A DNA stretch of 64,000 nucleotides. Origin: Neorhizobium huautlense. GTDB lineage: Bacteria; Pseudomonadota; Alphaproteobacteria; Rhizobiales; Rhizobiaceae. The stretch spans positions 1 to 64,000 of the forward strand of contig NZ_PVBM01000001.1 of assembly GCF_002968575.1 (NCBI RefSeq), in the 5' to 3' direction. Shown in pieces: positions 38,484 through 48,033 of this stretch. The first letter of the stretch is position 1, and each line of letters opens with the position of its first letter. The position numbers and the translations under genes are program-made. The notes below the pieces were generated by a model. The model made no database searches. It was given only the letters and a program-made list of their open reading frames with translations, and was not told the DNA's origin.

Positions 38484-38511
38484 CCGCGCCCGATCGGCGC
38501 GGCTTTGTCTT
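38484..38511 (+). terminator. Terminator after the GGDEF-EAL gene
   Basis: CCGCGCC-CGATC-GGCGCGG (38484-38502) is followed by CTTTGTCTT, 48 nt after the stop codon. It lies in the space before the convergent DUF1476 gene end and may serve both. Confidence 0.65.
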
Positions 38512-38529
38512 CACCTCAATAAATGAGAC

Positions 38530-38844
38530 TTACTGCTCTTCGATCTGCTTTACGGCATCAGCGAGCAGATCGATCATCTTCACCCGAATATCCTGGTCGG
38601 AGACGGAAATGCCGGCTGCATCGAAATCACCGCGAAGCTTGCGGAAAACATCCTCGTCACCCGCCTCTTCGAAATCGGCGACGACCACTTCCTTGGCATA
38701 GGCTTCCGCGTCCGCTTTGCCGAGCAGACCGGCAGCCCAAAGGCCGATGAGCTTGTTGCGGCGGGCGAGCGCCTTGAATTTCAGCTCCTGATCGTGGGCG
38801 AACTTGTTTTCGAAGGCTTTTTCGCGATCGCTGATGCCGCTCAT
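38530..38844 (-). CDS. F1-ATPase inhibitor subunit zeta (DUF1476)
   Basis: The 104-aa helical protein matches DUF1476, which in Paracoccus and other alphaproteobacteria is the zeta subunit that blocks ATP hydrolysis by the F1 motor. The opening S-G-I-S-D-R-E-K-A-F-E-N-K-F-A-H-D is the conserved inhibitory N-terminus. The rest is a four-helix bundle with D-E-D-V-F-R-K. The ATP synthase operons lie elsewhere, as usual; the gene neighbours purC. Confidence 0.87.
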   Translation of the reverse strand: MSGISDREKAFENKFAHDQELKFKALARRNKLIGLWAAGLLGKADAEAYAKEVVVADFEEAGDEDVFRKLRGDFDAAGISVSDQDIRVKMIDLLADAVKQIEEQ

Positions 38845-39413
38845 TTCGGGTCTCCCAAGCTGGACTTTTGCCCTGCCCCCTTAATCAAAAGAGGAACGAA
38901 GCGCAATTGGCCGAGATCGATTCAGGCTCGTTGCAAGACGAAATCCCGATGCAAAATTGACAGAAACGAAACTCTTCCTGCACGGTACGGTCGTCGTCGC
39001 AGGTGATCCGTTATAAACGGCGGATGCGCTGCGCCGAAATCATGACGCAATTTGATGGCTATGTCCTCTGGAACTTTGTGGTCGAGGGTCAACAGGTAGG
39101 CGCGATTGACCGTACCGCTCTATTGAGAGGCGTTAACCGGCCAAGGCTCAATTCGGAGCGCGAAAAGCGTGCACCCCCGCTTTTCTTGTTTATTGCCGCC
39201 CTTTTTGCTCGGCATTGGCGATGGCTGAAATACAAGCTTCAGGAATCCCTGTACTCTGGCCGGCAGATGATTCCTGATAGTGCTTTACGCAAAACCTTCG
39301 CCCCATAAAGCTTTTGGAGGCCTGCATTGTGAAACGCTTTCTTTTCCGATAAGGGACCGCTCAAACATCATCCATCGCGCCCGCGAGCGGCGCCAACAAC
39401 GAGACAAGAAACT
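38845..39413. other. 569-nt intergenic stretch between zeta subunit and purC
   Basis: No gene could be supported. The two ORFs that cover it (38794-39006 and 39003-39308, plus strand) lack good ribosome sites and family features. A hairpin GAAAAGC-N10-GCTTTTC followed by TTGTTT occurs at 39162-39189, which may end a small transcript or shape a leader. The purC promoter should lie between about 39200 and 39400, but I could not place it confidently. Confidence 0.5.
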
Positions 39414-40178
39414 ATGAACCGTCGCCGCCGTATCTACGAAGGCAAGGCCAAGATCCTGTATGAAGGCCCTGAACCCGGCACGCTGATCCAATTCTTCAAG
39501 GACGATGCCACCGCTTTTAACAAAAAGAAGCATGACGTCATCGACGGCAAGGGCGTACTCAACAATCGTATCTCCGAGTACATCTTCACCCATCTGAACA
39601 AGATCGGCATTCCCACGCATTTCATCCGCCGGCTGAACATGCGCGAGCAGCTCATCAAGGAAGTGGAAATCATTCCCCTCGAGATCGTCGTGCGCAATGT
39701 TGCCGCCGGATCACTTTCGAGCAGGCTCGGTATCGAAGAGGGCACGGTCCTTCCCCGCTCGATCATCGAATTCTACTACAAGTCCGATGCGCTCGCCGAT
39801 CCAATGGTTTCCGAAGAGCACATCACCGCATTCGGCTGGGCGAACCCCGCTGAACTGGACGATATCATGGCGCTTGCAATTCGCGTCAACGACTTCCTCT
39901 CCGGCCTGTTCCTCGGGGTCGGAATTCAGCTTGTCGACTTCAAGATCGAATGCGGCCGCCTCTTCGAAGGCGACATGATGCGCATCATCCTCGCCGATGA
40001 AATTTCGCCGGATAGCTGCCGCCTCTGGGACATCGAGACCAGGGAGAAGATGGACAAGGATCGTTTCCGCCGCGATATGGGCGGCCTTTTGGAAGCCTAT
40101 TCGGAAGTAGCGCGCCGTCTCGGCATCATCAACGAAAACGAACCGATCCGGGGCACGGGTCCGGTTCTGGTCAAATAA
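39414..40178 (+). CDS. purC: SAICAR synthetase
   Basis: PurC joins CAIR and aspartate in purine synthesis. The 254-aa protein opens [20 protein letters not shown], the nucleotide-binding start of the family, and keeps the S-S-L-S... and V-D-F-K-I-E-C-G-R motifs. It precedes purS by 17 nt, then purQ, so the three are one operon. Confidence 0.96.
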   Translation: MNRRRRIYEGKAKILYEGPEPGTLIQFFKDDATAFNKKKHDVIDGKGVLNNRISEYIFTHLNKIGIPTHFIRRLNMREQLIKEVEIIPLEIVVRNVAAGSLSSRLGIEEGTVLPRSIIEFYYKSDALADPMVSEEHITAFGWANPAELDDIMALAIRVNDFLSGLFLGVGIQLVDFKIECGRLFEGDMMRIILADEISPDSCRLWDIETREKMDKDRFRRDMGGLLEAYSEVARRLGIINENEPIRGTGPVLVK

Positions 40179-40195
40179 ATTCGGGGGTTAGATCA

Positions 40196-40438
40196 GTGAT
40201 CAAGGCACGCGTGACGGTCACGCTGAAGAATGGCGTTCTGGACCCGCAGGGCAAGGCGATCGAAGGCGCACTCGGCAGTCTCGGGTTTGCCGGGGTAGGC
40301 CATGTGCGGCAGGGCAAGGTCTTCGACATCGAACTCGACGGTGCCGACAAGGCCAAAGCCGAGGCCGATCTGAAGGCCATGTGCGAAAAGCTCCTCGCCA
40401 ATACGGTGATCGAAAACTACGCGATCTCCCTCGACTAA
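40196..40438 (+). CDS. purS: PurS, FGAM synthase subunit
   Basis: The 80-aa subunit bridges PurQ and the short PurL in the formylglycinamidine-ribonucleotide synthase complex. K-A-R-V-T-V-T-L-K-N-G-V-L-D-P-Q-G-K-A is the family start. GTG is used with GGGGG upstream. Its presence agrees with the 735-aa PurL encoded further on. Confidence 0.95.
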   Translation: MIKARVTVTLKNGVLDPQGKAIEGALGSLGFAGVGHVRQGKVFDIELDGADKAKAEADLKAMCEKLLANTVIENYAISLD

Positions 40439-40528
40439 GACGCGGATTCGGCGCTGCAGGCGCCGGATCGATATCTGCAACTGCCTCGGAACCGGATACT
40501 TTCGAGGCCATTGAGGTTGAAACGCCCC

Positions 40529-41206
40529 ATGAAATCCGCCGTCGTCCAGCTTCCCGGTCTCAATCGCGACCGCGACATGATTGCCGCCCTCACCAAGATT
40601 TCCGGCAGGGCGCCGATCACCGTCTGGCAGACGGAGACCGAAATTCCCGATGTTGACCTGATCGTTATTCCAGGCGGCTTTTCCTATGGCGATTATCTGC
40701 GCTGCGGTGCGATCGCCGCCCGCATGCCGGTCATGCAGGCCATCAAGGAAAAGGCCGATAGAGGCGTCAAGGTGCTGGGTGTCTGCAACGGCTTCCAGAT
40801 CCTCGTCGAGGCAGGCATGCTGCCCGGAGCGCTGATGCGCAACTCGTCGCTGAAGTTCGTCTGCAAGGAAGTGAAGCTCGAGGTGGTGAATGCCGAAACG
40901 GATTTCACCCGTGCTTACGAAAAGGGCCAGGTGATCCGCTGCCCCGTCGCCCATCACGACGGCAATTACTTTGTCGATTCCAAACTGTTGTCCTCTCTGG
41001 AAGACAATGGGCAGGTCGTCTTCCGCTATGCAGAGGGCACAAATCCGAACGGCTCCTTGAGTGACATCGCAGGCGTCATGAACCGCAGCGGCAATGTGCT
41101 CGGCATGATGCCGCATCCGGAGAACCTGATCGAAGCCGCACACGGTGGCAGTGACGGGCGCGGCATCTTTGCCTCTGCGCTGGACGTGGTGGCCGCCACC
41201 GCCTGA
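40529..41206 (+). CDS. purQ: PurQ, glutaminase subunit of FGAM synthase
   Basis: This 225-aa class I glutamine amidotransferase supplies ammonia to PurL. Catalytic Cys86 sits in G-V-C-N-G-F-Q-I-L, and the His/Glu pair in G-M-M-P-H-P-E-N-L. The start at 40529 ([10 protein letters not shown]) is that of the family; the frame is open six codons earlier. Confidence 0.95.
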   Translation: MKSAVVQLPGLNRDRDMIAALTKISGRAPITVWQTETEIPDVDLIVIPGGFSYGDYLRCGAIAARMPVMQAIKEKADRGVKVLGVCNGFQILVEAGMLPGALMRNSSLKFVCKEVKLEVVNAETDFTRAYEKGQVIRCPVAHHDGNYFVDSKLLSSLEDNGQVVFRYAEGTNPNGSLSDIAGVMNRSGNVLGMMPHPENLIEAAHGGSDGRGIFASALDVVAATA

Positions 41207-41259
41207 CGTTGTCGTCTCCTGCTCGACGACTGGATATCCTGATTTCACCTTAGGACGTT

Positions 41260-41658
41260 ATGATGGCCCCCTCCATCCGCCTTCACGTGGTACTCGCCGT
41301 CTCGGCCCTCGGCCTTCTGCTTTCCGCATGCCAGTCGGAGCGCCCGGCATCCGGCCCGAATCGCGCCGCATTGCCGACGATGGAACGCGTCGCGCTTGCG
41401 GCAAACTCGTGCTGGTTCAAATCCGGAGACGCAGCGTTCAAGCCATACCGGTTGGCGCCTGAGTTGAACTCCTTCTCCGGCCGCCCTCGCATCCTTGCAG
41501 TTCCGCGCAATAGTCCGGAATCGCGACCTGTCCTCGTCGTCCAGGCGGAAGGCAATCCTGCCCGTCTCGACGCTTTCGGACCGCTGATGGGTACTGCCGA
41601 CGGCGAACGAATCAAGCGCGACGTTCTGCGCTGGGCCGGCGGCACAAGCGGCTGCTGA
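41260..41658 (+). CDS. Putative outer-membrane lipoprotein
   Basis: The 132-aa product has an N-terminal signal with lipobox L-L-S-A-C (Cys at about residue 25) and a mature part of about 107 residues with a C-terminal G-G-T-S-G-C. I do not recognise the fold. It lies 53 nt after purQ, so it may be read from the purC transcript or its own promoter. Two adjacent ATG codons fit the AGGA site; the first is used. Confidence 0.72.
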   Translation: MMAPSIRLHVVLAVSALGLLLSACQSERPASGPNRAALPTMERVALAANSCWFKSGDAAFKPYRLAPELNSFSGRPRILAVPRNSPESRPVLVVQAEGNPARLDAFGPLMGTADGERIKRDVLRWAGGTSGC

Positions 41659-41867
41659 ACCGGGCAAATCTCCTGCACTCGCGACCTGTTGCAGAGCTGC
41701 ACCGAACCGCATGAATCTTTACGTTTTTTCGCCGCAATTCATAACAACCAATTAAGGTTGCTGGACGGCTATCGCCTCTCGCTGTACCACTTCCGCTTGG
41801 GAGAATGCGAGCGCCAACGCGTATCGTATTGACCGCGAGCCAGTGGTCCGCATGAAGGGCGATAGGA

Positions 41868-42422
41868 ATGAACAAAGCACTGTTGGGTTGCGTCGTCGGG
41901 ACCGTCTTGACGGCGTCCGCCATATCATCGGCGGCGCTGGCCCAGGAACGCCTCTTCGACGAAGTCCGTATCGGCCTCTCCGGATCAATCCATGACAAGA
42001 AGACGTTCGAACCAGGGCTTTTCCCTTCGGCCACAGTCTTTTTCGACCCGTTCGATCAACGACACGCCGAAAGCTTCCTTGATCATATGCTGCGTCCAAG
42101 GGTGCATGTCGGCGCGATCGTGTCGACCTCCGGCGGCGCCAATCAGGTTTTTGCGGGCTTTACCTGGACCGCCAATGTCACCGACAAACTCTTCATCGAT
42201 CTCGGTTTCGGCGGCTCGCTTACCGATGCAAGCCTCGATAATCCCAACGATCGGCCGAATGTAGGTTGCCGTGCCCAGTTTCATGAATCAGCCGCCGTGG
42301 GTTACAACATAACGGAAAACTGGCGCGTTCTCGCCACGATCGAACATTCCTCCAATGCGGATATTTGCGACCAGAACGATGGCCTTTCCTACGCCGGCAT
42401 AGCGGTCGGTTACAAGTTCTGA
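41868..42422 (+). CDS. PagL-like lipid A 3-O-deacylase
   Basis: The 184-aa protein has a signal peptide (cleaved about after A-L-A at residue 25) and an outer-membrane beta-barrel pattern ending in Phe (V-G-Y-K-F). The core active-site segment I-E-H-S-S-N-A matches PagL, which uses a His and a Ser two residues apart to remove the 3-O acyl chain of lipid A. I cannot place the acidic residue of the triad with confidence. The gene lies between pur genes but has its own terminator. Confidence 0.75.
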   Translation: MNKALLGCVVGTVLTASAISSAALAQERLFDEVRIGLSGSIHDKKTFEPGLFPSATVFFDPFDQRHAESFLDHMLRPRVHVGAIVSTSGGANQVFAGFTWTANVTDKLFIDLGFGGSLTDASLDNPNDRPNVGCRAQFHESAAVGYNITENWRVLATIEHSSNADICDQNDGLSYAGIAVGYKF

Positions 42423-42449
42423 CGGATCACACGTCCCGTTGAAGAATGA

Positions 42450-42474
42450 AGCGCCGCGTTGCGGCGCTTTTTTT
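42450..42474 (+). terminator. Intrinsic terminator of the pagL-like gene
   Basis: AGCGCCGC-GTT-GCGGCGCT is followed by seven T residues, 28 nt after the stop codon: a textbook terminator. Confidence 0.9.
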
Positions 42475-42585
42475 GTCCCGGATATACTTAGCCTGTCACC
42501 TTGCAAGGCAGCATTTTCCTGTCGCACCTTTCGGCGACATAGGCTAAAGAGCGCCAAAGCTTGGCCCTGTCATCCAGAGTAGATC

Positions 42586-44793
42586 ATGACCATTCCGAAC
42601 AGCATCGCGATCACCCCTGAACTCGTCGCCTCCCATGGCCTCAAACCGGACGAGTACCAGCGTATTCTCGATCTGATCGGCCGCGAGCCGACCTTTACGG
42701 AACTCGGCATCTTCTCGGCCATGTGGAACGAGCACTGCTCCTACAAATCCTCGAAGAAGTGGCTGCGGACATTGCCGACCAAAGGTCGCCGCGTCATCCA
42801 GGGGCCGGGCGAAAATGCGGGCGTGGTGGATATCGACGACGGCGATTGTGTCGTCTTCAAGATGGAGAGCCATAACCATCCCTCCTATATCGAGCCCTAT
42901 CAAGGCGCGGCTACCGGCGTCGGCGGCATTCTCCGCGACGTCTTCACCATGGGCGCGCGACCGGTTGCGGCCATGAATGCACTTCGTTTCGGTGCACCGG
43001 ATCATCCGAAGACCAAACACCTGGTCTCGGGCGTCGTCGCCGGCGTCGGAGGTTATGGCAATTCCTTCGGCGTGCCGACGGTGGGCGGCGAAGTGGAATT
43101 CGATCCGCGCTACAATGGCAACATCCTGGTCAACGCGTTCGCGGCCGGCCTCGCCCGCACCGATGCCATCTTTTATTCCAAAGCTGAAGGCGTCGGTCTG
43201 CCGGTGGTCTATCTCGGAGCAAAGACGGGGCGCGACGGGGTCGGTGGCGCGACGATGGCATCCGCCGAATTCGACGAGTCGATCGAAGAAAAACGCCCGA
43301 CCGTGCAGGTCGGCGACCCCTTTACCGAAAAGTGCCTGCTGGAAGCCTGCCTCGAATTGATGGGAACCGGCGCAGTCATCGCCATCCAGGACATGGGAGC
43401 CGCGGGCCTTACCTGTTCCGCGGTCGAGATGGGTGCAAAGGGCGATCTCGGTATCGAACTGGACCTGGATAAGGTTCCGGTGCGCGAAGACCGCATGTCC
43501 GCCTATGAGATGATGCTCTCGGAGAGCCAAGAGCGCATGCTCATGGTGCTGAAGCCGGAGAAGGAAAAGGAAGCCGAGGCAATATTCCATAAATGGGGCC
43601 TCGATTTCGCAATCGTCGGCAAGACGACGGACGACCTGCGCTTTCGCATCCTGCATCAGGGCGAGGAAGTGGCGAACCTGCCGATCAAGGAACTGGGAGA
43701 CGAGGCGCCGGAATATGACCGCCCCTGGATCCAGTCGAACGGCCGCGCTCCCCTTCCCGCATCGCAAGTTGCCGTACCGGCAGACTACAATGACGCCTTG
43801 TTCAAGCTCGTCGGCTCGCCGAACCAGTCCAGCCGCCGCTGGGTGTGGGAACAGTATGACACGCTGATCCAGGGCAATTCGCTGCAACGTCCAGGCGGCG
43901 ATGCCGGCGTGGTACGCGTCGACAACCATCCGACAAAAGCCCTCGCCTTTTCCTCCGACGTCACGCCGCGCTATGTCGAGGCCGATCCCTTCGAAGGCGG
44001 CAAGCAAGCTGTCGCCGAATGCTGGAGAAATATCTGCGCGACCGGCGCGGAACCGCTCGCCGCCACCGATAATCTCAATTTCGGCAATCCGGAAAAGCCT
44101 GAGATCATGGGCCAGTTGGTCGGTGCCATCAAGGGTATAGGTGAAGCCTGCAAGGCGCTCGATTTCCCCATCGTGTCCGGCAATGTGTCGCTCTACAACG
44201 AGACGAATGGCATCGCGATTCTTCCGACTCCGACAATCGCTGGTGTCGGCCTGCTGCCCGACTGGCAGAAGATGGCGAAGATCGGCTCGGCCAGAGAAGG
44301 CGATCGGCTGATCATGATCGGGACCGACGGCAGCCACCTTGGCTCCTCGATCTACCTGCGCGATATCCTCGACACGATTGACGGTCCGCCGCCGGAAGTC
44401 GATCTGGCGGCCGAGCGCCGCAATGGCGAATTTGTCCGGTCCATGATCCGCAACGGCCAGGTCACCGCCTGCCACGACATTTCCTCCGGCGGACTTGCTC
44501 TTGCGCTGGCAGAAATGGCGATGGCGTCCGGCAAGGGCATGAAGATTAGCCTCAAGGAACAGCGCGGACCGGCACATGCTCTTCTCTTCGGTGAAGATCA
44601 GGCACGTTACGTGATCGCCGTGTCGGCTGATTTGGCCAATTTCGTGCAGGCGAGCGCAGAAAGCGCAGGCGTCCCATTCCGGCTGCTCGGAACCGTGACC
44701 GGCGAAAATCTGACTGTCGATGAGCTTCTCGATGTCGCAGTCACCGACCTTGTGAACGCCAACGAAAGCTGGTTTCCACAATTCATGGCCTGA
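42586..44793 (+). CDS. purL: PurL, FGAM synthase catalytic subunit
   Basis: The 735-aa protein is the short PurL type that needs PurS and PurQ. It has the glycine-rich ATP-binding segment ([10 protein letters not shown]), K-M-E-S-H-N-H-P-S and the tandem AIRS-like halves. It stands about 1.4 kb after purQ, separated by the lipoprotein and pagL-like genes, and ends with its own hairpin at 44822. Confidence 0.96.
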   Translation: MTIPNSIAITPELVASHGLKPDEYQRILDLIGREPTFTELGIFSAMWNEHCSYKSSKKWLRTLPTKGRRVIQGPGENAGVVDIDDGDCVVFKMESHNHPSYIEPYQGAATGVGGILRDVFTMGARPVAAMNALRFGAPDHPKTKHLVSGVVAGVGGYGNSFGVPTVGGEVEFDPRYNGNILVNAFAAGLARTDAIFYSKAEGVGLPVVYLGAKTGRDGVGGATMASAEFDESIEEKRPTVQVGDPFTEKCLLEACLELMGTGAVIAIQDMGAAGLTCSAVEMGAKGDLGIELDLDKVPVREDRMSAYEMMLSESQERMLMVLKPEKEKEAEAIFHKWGLDFAIVGKTTDDLRFRILHQGEEVANLPIKELGDEAPEYDRPWIQSNGRAPLPASQVAVPADYNDALFKLVGSPNQSSRRWVWEQYDTLIQGNSLQRPGGDAGVVRVDNHPTKALAFSSDVTPRYVEADPFEGGKQAVAECWRNICATGAEPLAATDNLNFGNPEKPEIMGQLVGAIKGIGEACKALDFPIVSGNVSLYNETNGIAILPTPTIAGVGLLPDWQKMAKIGSAREGDRLIMIGTDGSHLGSSIYLRDILDTIDGPPPEVDLAAERRNGEFVRSMIRNGQVTACHDISSGGLALALAEMAMASGKGMKISLKEQRGPAHALLFGEDQARYVIAVSADLANFVQASAESAGVPFRLLGTVTGENLTVDELLDVAVTDLVNANESWFPQFMA

Positions 44794-44821
44794 ACCAACT
44801 GAATTCCAGCGGCAATTCTCC

Positions 44822-44859
44822 AGAGACGACAGCGAAATCCGCTGTTGTCTCTGATATTT
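44822..44859 (+). terminator. Terminator of purL
   Basis: A 13-bp stem, AGAGACGACAGCG with CGCTGTTGTCTCT (44822-44852, one G-T pair), loop of five bases, followed by GATATTT. 28 nt after the purL stop. Confidence 0.75.
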
Positions 44860-44935
44860 ATGGCTCCGCAGGGATTGATGGACTCGATCCTGCCGCGTAA
44901 AAATCCATGTTTACGAACTGGATATCACGCGAAAA

Positions 44936-45619
44936 ATGCACACACGGATCCTGGCCTGGTTGAGGTCGTCAGGCCCCACCTGGCAATACAAGCGCATCTG
45001 GCTTGACGCGCTCATCGTTACACTTTGCCTGAACGCCCTCGCTTGGCTGATCTTCGCAAAGCTGGGAATGCCCACTTCCGTGATCTTCGCAGAGGACGGC
45101 CCGATCGAGGATCTGCAATCCTTGTCGCTGGCGATCACCGCATTGCTGGGGATCGCTGCAGCCACAAAGACACGCATATTGGCTCGCTTCGTCGCCACTG
45201 CTTTAACTTGTATTTCAGTCGTCTTCTTTGCTCGCGAGATGCCAATATGCCGTGGAAGTGTGACAGTTTATTGCGTCTCGAAGACGTGGCTGCCGATTAT
45301 TATCGCAGCAGCTGTTCTGATCCTACTGATCGCGACGATCGTTTTCGAGTATCGTCACAGAGGTGGCATCTCCCGCGCCATTCATCCCCGCCTCTCATGG
45401 CCGTTGGGGTTCGCAGCCGTGGTACTCGGTCTCAGCCAGCTTGCCGAGCAACTGGACATCGTGGTGATGGAAGAAAGTCTCGAATCCTATGGCTTCATGA
45501 TTCTCACTTTCAGTGCTGCCTGGATTTTCCGCTTTTCGAGAAGTCAGCAGGTCGAACCGCTTGGAAAACGCGCCAAGGCGAGCCTTACCCGGTTCAAGCA
45601 CTCGCTCTCGAATCATTGA
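44936..45619 (+). CDS. Six-helix membrane protein of unknown function
   Basis: The 227-aa product has about six transmembrane segments. Two acidic clusters stand at the membrane face: E-D-G-P-I-E-D-L-Q-S-L (near 53) and E-E-S-L-E-S-Y-G-F (near 181). This double acidic pattern occurs in some uncharacterised bacterial membrane families, but I do not recognise a named one. No close operon partner; bolA starts 121 nt later. Confidence 0.68.
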   Translation: MHTRILAWLRSSGPTWQYKRIWLDALIVTLCLNALAWLIFAKLGMPTSVIFAEDGPIEDLQSLSLAITALLGIAAATKTRILARFVATALTCISVVFFAREMPICRGSVTVYCVSKTWLPIIIAAAVLILLIATIVFEYRHRGGISRAIHPRLSWPLGFAAVVLGLSQLAEQLDIVVMEESLESYGFMILTFSAAWIFRFSRSQQVEPLGKRAKASLTRFKHSLSNH

Positions 45620-45740
45620 GCTTCAGAGGCATGTGAAATCTGAGGTTTTCCGCTATCCCGCTTTGACCGAAGAACGGGTTTGGGGCACTCTCTCCTAAAA
45701 AAGGTCCGCATGAGTCTGCGGAGGAGAAAAGGAATACATC

Positions 45741-45977
45741 ATGGCAATGCGACCCGGTGAAATCGAAGATCTGATCAAGGCAGGCATTCCAGGTGCCAGG
45801 GTGACAATTCGGGACCTCGCCGGCGATGGCGATCACTACGCAGCCGAGGTGGTGGCGGAGCAGTTCCGCGGCAAAAGCCGCGTGCAACAGCATCAGATGG
45901 TCTACGAGGCGCTGAAGGGCAATATGGGCGGAGTTTTGCACGCTTTGGCTCTACAGACATCAGCTCCCGCAGATTGA
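45741..45977 (+). CDS. BolA-family protein
   Basis: The 78-aa product has the BolA fold pattern with the V-Q-Q-H-Q-M-V-Y-E-A-L helix and a conserved His. BolA proteins pair with CGFS glutaredoxins to hold a [2Fe-2S] cluster; a Grx of that type (grxD) lies two genes on. A good AAAAGGAA ribosome site precedes ATG 45741. Confidence 0.9.
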   Translation: MAMRPGEIEDLIKAGIPGARVTIRDLAGDGDHYAAEVVAEQFRGKSRVQQHQMVYEALKGNMGGVLHALALQTSAPAD

Positions 45978-45984
45978 GCTGACG

Positions 45985-46212
45985 ATGCCCGACCTTATCA
46001 AGGAGATCATCACGGGCGTGGTGGAAAATGTCGTGAAGGAGCTTCTGAAGAAGTCCCACGGTCGCACAACCACCAAGCGGAAAAAACGACAGACGCGATC
46101 TGCTTCGACCGGCCGCTTCGTCAAGAAAACATCCCGCGCCACACGGCCGGCCCGGAAACAGGTTAGCCGCCGGCGCACCGCTGCAAGCCGCAGCAAGCAG
46201 CGCAGTCGCTAG
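45985..46212 (+). CDS. Small K/R-rich protein between bolA and grxD
   Basis: The 75-aa ORF encodes a short amphipathic N-terminus ([20 protein letters not shown]) and then a very basic tail with R-K-K, K-R-K-K-R and repeated R-R/K-R pairs. The tail suggests nucleic-acid binding, membrane contact or ribosome association. It starts 7 nt after the bolA stop, but its ribosome site is weak. I do not recognise a family; it could be a chance ORF. Confidence 0.5.
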   Translation: MPDLIKEIITGVVENVVKELLKKSHGRTTTKRKKRQTRSASTGRFVKKTSRATRPARKQVSRRRTAASRSKQRSR

Positions 46213-46328
46213 ATACGCCTCGCAGGCCATACCGAGGTTATTCCGCTGGAATTCCACCGGCCACATTGCTATTTAGGGAAGATAACGCAGCGCAGCGGTC
46301 CTTGAAACCGCATGTGAAAGGATATGAC

Positions 46329-46664
46329 ATGAGCGGAATTAACGAATTCATCGACAACGAAGTGAAGACGAACGACGTCGTTCTCTTCATGAAGGGCACG
46401 CCCCAGTTCCCGCAGTGTGGCTTCTCGGGCCAGGTCGTTCAGATTCTCGACTATCTGGGTCTGGACTATAAGGGTGTAAATGTGCTCGCCGACGCGGACA
46501 TTCGCCAGGGCATCAAGGATTATTCCAACTGGCCCACCATTCCGCAGCTTTATGTCAAGGGCGAGTTCGTTGGCGGTTGCGATATCGTCCGCGAGATGTT
46601 CCAGTCGGGCGAGCTGCAGAGCCATCTCCAGGAGCAGGGAATCTCCGTTCGCGGCGCAGCATGA
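46329..46664 (+). CDS. grxD: Monothiol glutaredoxin, CGFS type
   Basis: The 111-aa protein has the Grx4-type active site C-G-F-S (Cys30) in P-Q-C-G-F-S-G and the family's [18 protein letters not shown] segment. These bind and transfer [2Fe-2S] clusters with glutathione and BolA. ATG 46329 follows AAAGGA by 7 nt; a longer frame has no family support. Confidence 0.94.
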   Translation: MSGINEFIDNEVKTNDVVLFMKGTPQFPQCGFSGQVVQILDYLGLDYKGVNVLADADIRQGIKDYSNWPTIPQLYVKGEFVGGCDIVREMFQSGELQSHLQEQGISVRGAA

Positions 46665-46704
46665 ATGCGCCGGGCGACGCCCCAGATTTTTGAGAATGAA
46701 TTTC

Positions 46705-46729
46705 AAGGCGCCGCTCCCACGGCGCCTTT
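46705..46729 (+). terminator. Terminator of bolA-grxD
   Basis: AAGGCGCCG-CTCCCA-CGGCGCCTT is a 9-bp perfect stem, 40 nt after the grxD stop, followed by TCCCATTG, so the U-run is poor. It may also be a rho-assisted stop. Confidence 0.55.
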
Positions 46730-46750
46730 CCCATTGTTTAGGAAAGTGCT

Positions 46751-47998
46751 GTGACAAATTTTTCACAAACGGCCGTTGATCGCTTGCGCGGCATGAGCCG
46801 GCCCGAGTTCATAGCAATGATGGCTATGCTGATGGCTCTCAACGCGCTTGCCATCGACATCATGCTTCCGGGACTTCAAGAGATTGGCGCCTCGCTCGGC
46901 GTCGAAAGCGAAAACCACCGGCAATATGTGGTTTCTTCCTATATTTTTGGACTCGGTGTCGCCCAGCTCCTGTATGGACCGCTCTCCGACCGCTTTGGCC
47001 GGCGCATACCCATGCTGTTCGGCATCGGAATCTATGTCGTCTGCTCGATCGGCATCATCGTCGTTCCCTCCTTCGCCACGATGCTTATCCTGCGCTTCAT
47101 CCAGGGCGCTGGCGCCGCTGCTACGCGTGTCATCACCATCTCCATCGTCCGCGACGTTTATGGCGGTCGTGCGATGGCGGAAGTCATGTCGCTTATCATG
47201 ATGGTGTTCATGATCGTACCGATCATCGCCCCCGGAACCGGACAGGTCATCATGTTCTTCGGCGAATGGCACCTGATCTTTGCGTTCATAGCGGTCATTT
47301 CGCTTGCCATGGGCTTCTGGATGTATGTCCGCCTGCCCGAGACTCTTGATTCCGCCGACGTCAGACCTTTTACGGCCTCCTCTATCCTCGATGCGTTCCG
47401 CATCGTGCTGACCAACCGGATTGCGCTCTGCTACACGATCGCCAGCACCTTCATCTTCGGGGCATTGTTCGGTTTCATCAATTCGGCGCAGCAGATCTAT
47501 GTGGGAATCTATGAGCTCGGGATATGGTTTCCGGTCGCCTTTGCGGCGGTTGCCGTCTTCATGTCCCTGTCTTCCTTCCTCAACGCTCGCTTCGTCGGTC
47601 GTTTCGGCATGCGGCGCCTCTCCCACGGCTCGCTTTTCGGCTTCATAACGATCACCTTCATATGGATGCTCGTGCAGATATTCGGCCCGCAGCCGATGCC
47701 GATCCTGCTGTTCCTCGTCTTCTTTTCTCTCGCGATGTTTCAATTCGGTTGGATCGGGTCCAACTTCAACTCGCTGGCCATGGAGCCGCTCGGACACGTC
47801 GCCGGCACGGCTTCTTCGGCGCTTGGCTTCATGAGTACGGTCGGCGGATCATTTATCGGCGTGGCCATTGGCCAGGCTTTCGACGGTACTGCGCTGCCAC
47901 TGGTCGTCGGCTTCTTTTCCGTCTCTATTGTCGGATTGATCTTCGTGCTGATCGGCGAGAAGGGAAAACTCTTCCAGCCGCATAACCCACGGGTCTAG
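46751..47998 (+). CDS. MFS drug-resistance exporter, Bcr/CflA type
   Basis: The 415-aa protein has twelve predicted membrane segments and the MFS motif A: Y-G-P-L-S-D-R-F-G-R-R. The start with A-L-N-A-L-A-I-D-I-M-L-P-G matches the Bcr/CflA family that exports drugs such as bicyclomycin. Starts with GTG behind GGAAAG. Convergent with the IMPase gene. Confidence 0.87.
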   Translation: MTNFSQTAVDRLRGMSRPEFIAMMAMLMALNALAIDIMLPGLQEIGASLGVESENHRQYVVSSYIFGLGVAQLLYGPLSDRFGRRIPMLFGIGIYVVCSIGIIVVPSFATMLILRFIQGAGAAATRVITISIVRDVYGGRAMAEVMSLIMMVFMIVPIIAPGTGQVIMFFGEWHLIFAFIAVISLAMGFWMYVRLPETLDSADVRPFTASSILDAFRIVLTNRIALCYTIASTFIFGALFGFINSAQQIYVGIYELGIWFPVAFAAVAVFMSLSSFLNARFVGRFGMRRLSHGSLFGFITITFIWMLVQIFGPQPMPILLFLVFFSLAMFQFGWIGSNFNSLAMEPLGHVAGTASSALGFMSTVGGSFIGVAIGQAFDGTALPLVVGFFSVSIVGLIFVLIGEKGKLFQPHNPRV

Positions 47999-48033
47999 CG
48001 TTGGACCGTCGAAGGCCGGAATGATCGAGCCGT

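Noticed and set aside
38794..39006. A 70-codon frame overlapping the zeta subunit gene
   Set aside because: Starts inside a real gene on the other strand and lacks a ribosome site or family match.
39162..39189. Purine riboswitch or classic terminator in the purC leader
   Set aside because: The hairpin is short with an interrupted U-run, and no purine-aptamer core could be seen; listed only as an unexplained stem.
39003..39308. A 101-codon frame between the zeta subunit and purC
   Set aside because: No ribosome site, no domain, unbalanced composition; it probably covers regulatory DNA.
42544..44781. A 745-codon open frame on the minus strand across purL
   Set aside because: It is antisense to a clearly conserved gene in a GC-rich codon pattern that leaves the opposite strand open; the translation has no recognisable domain.
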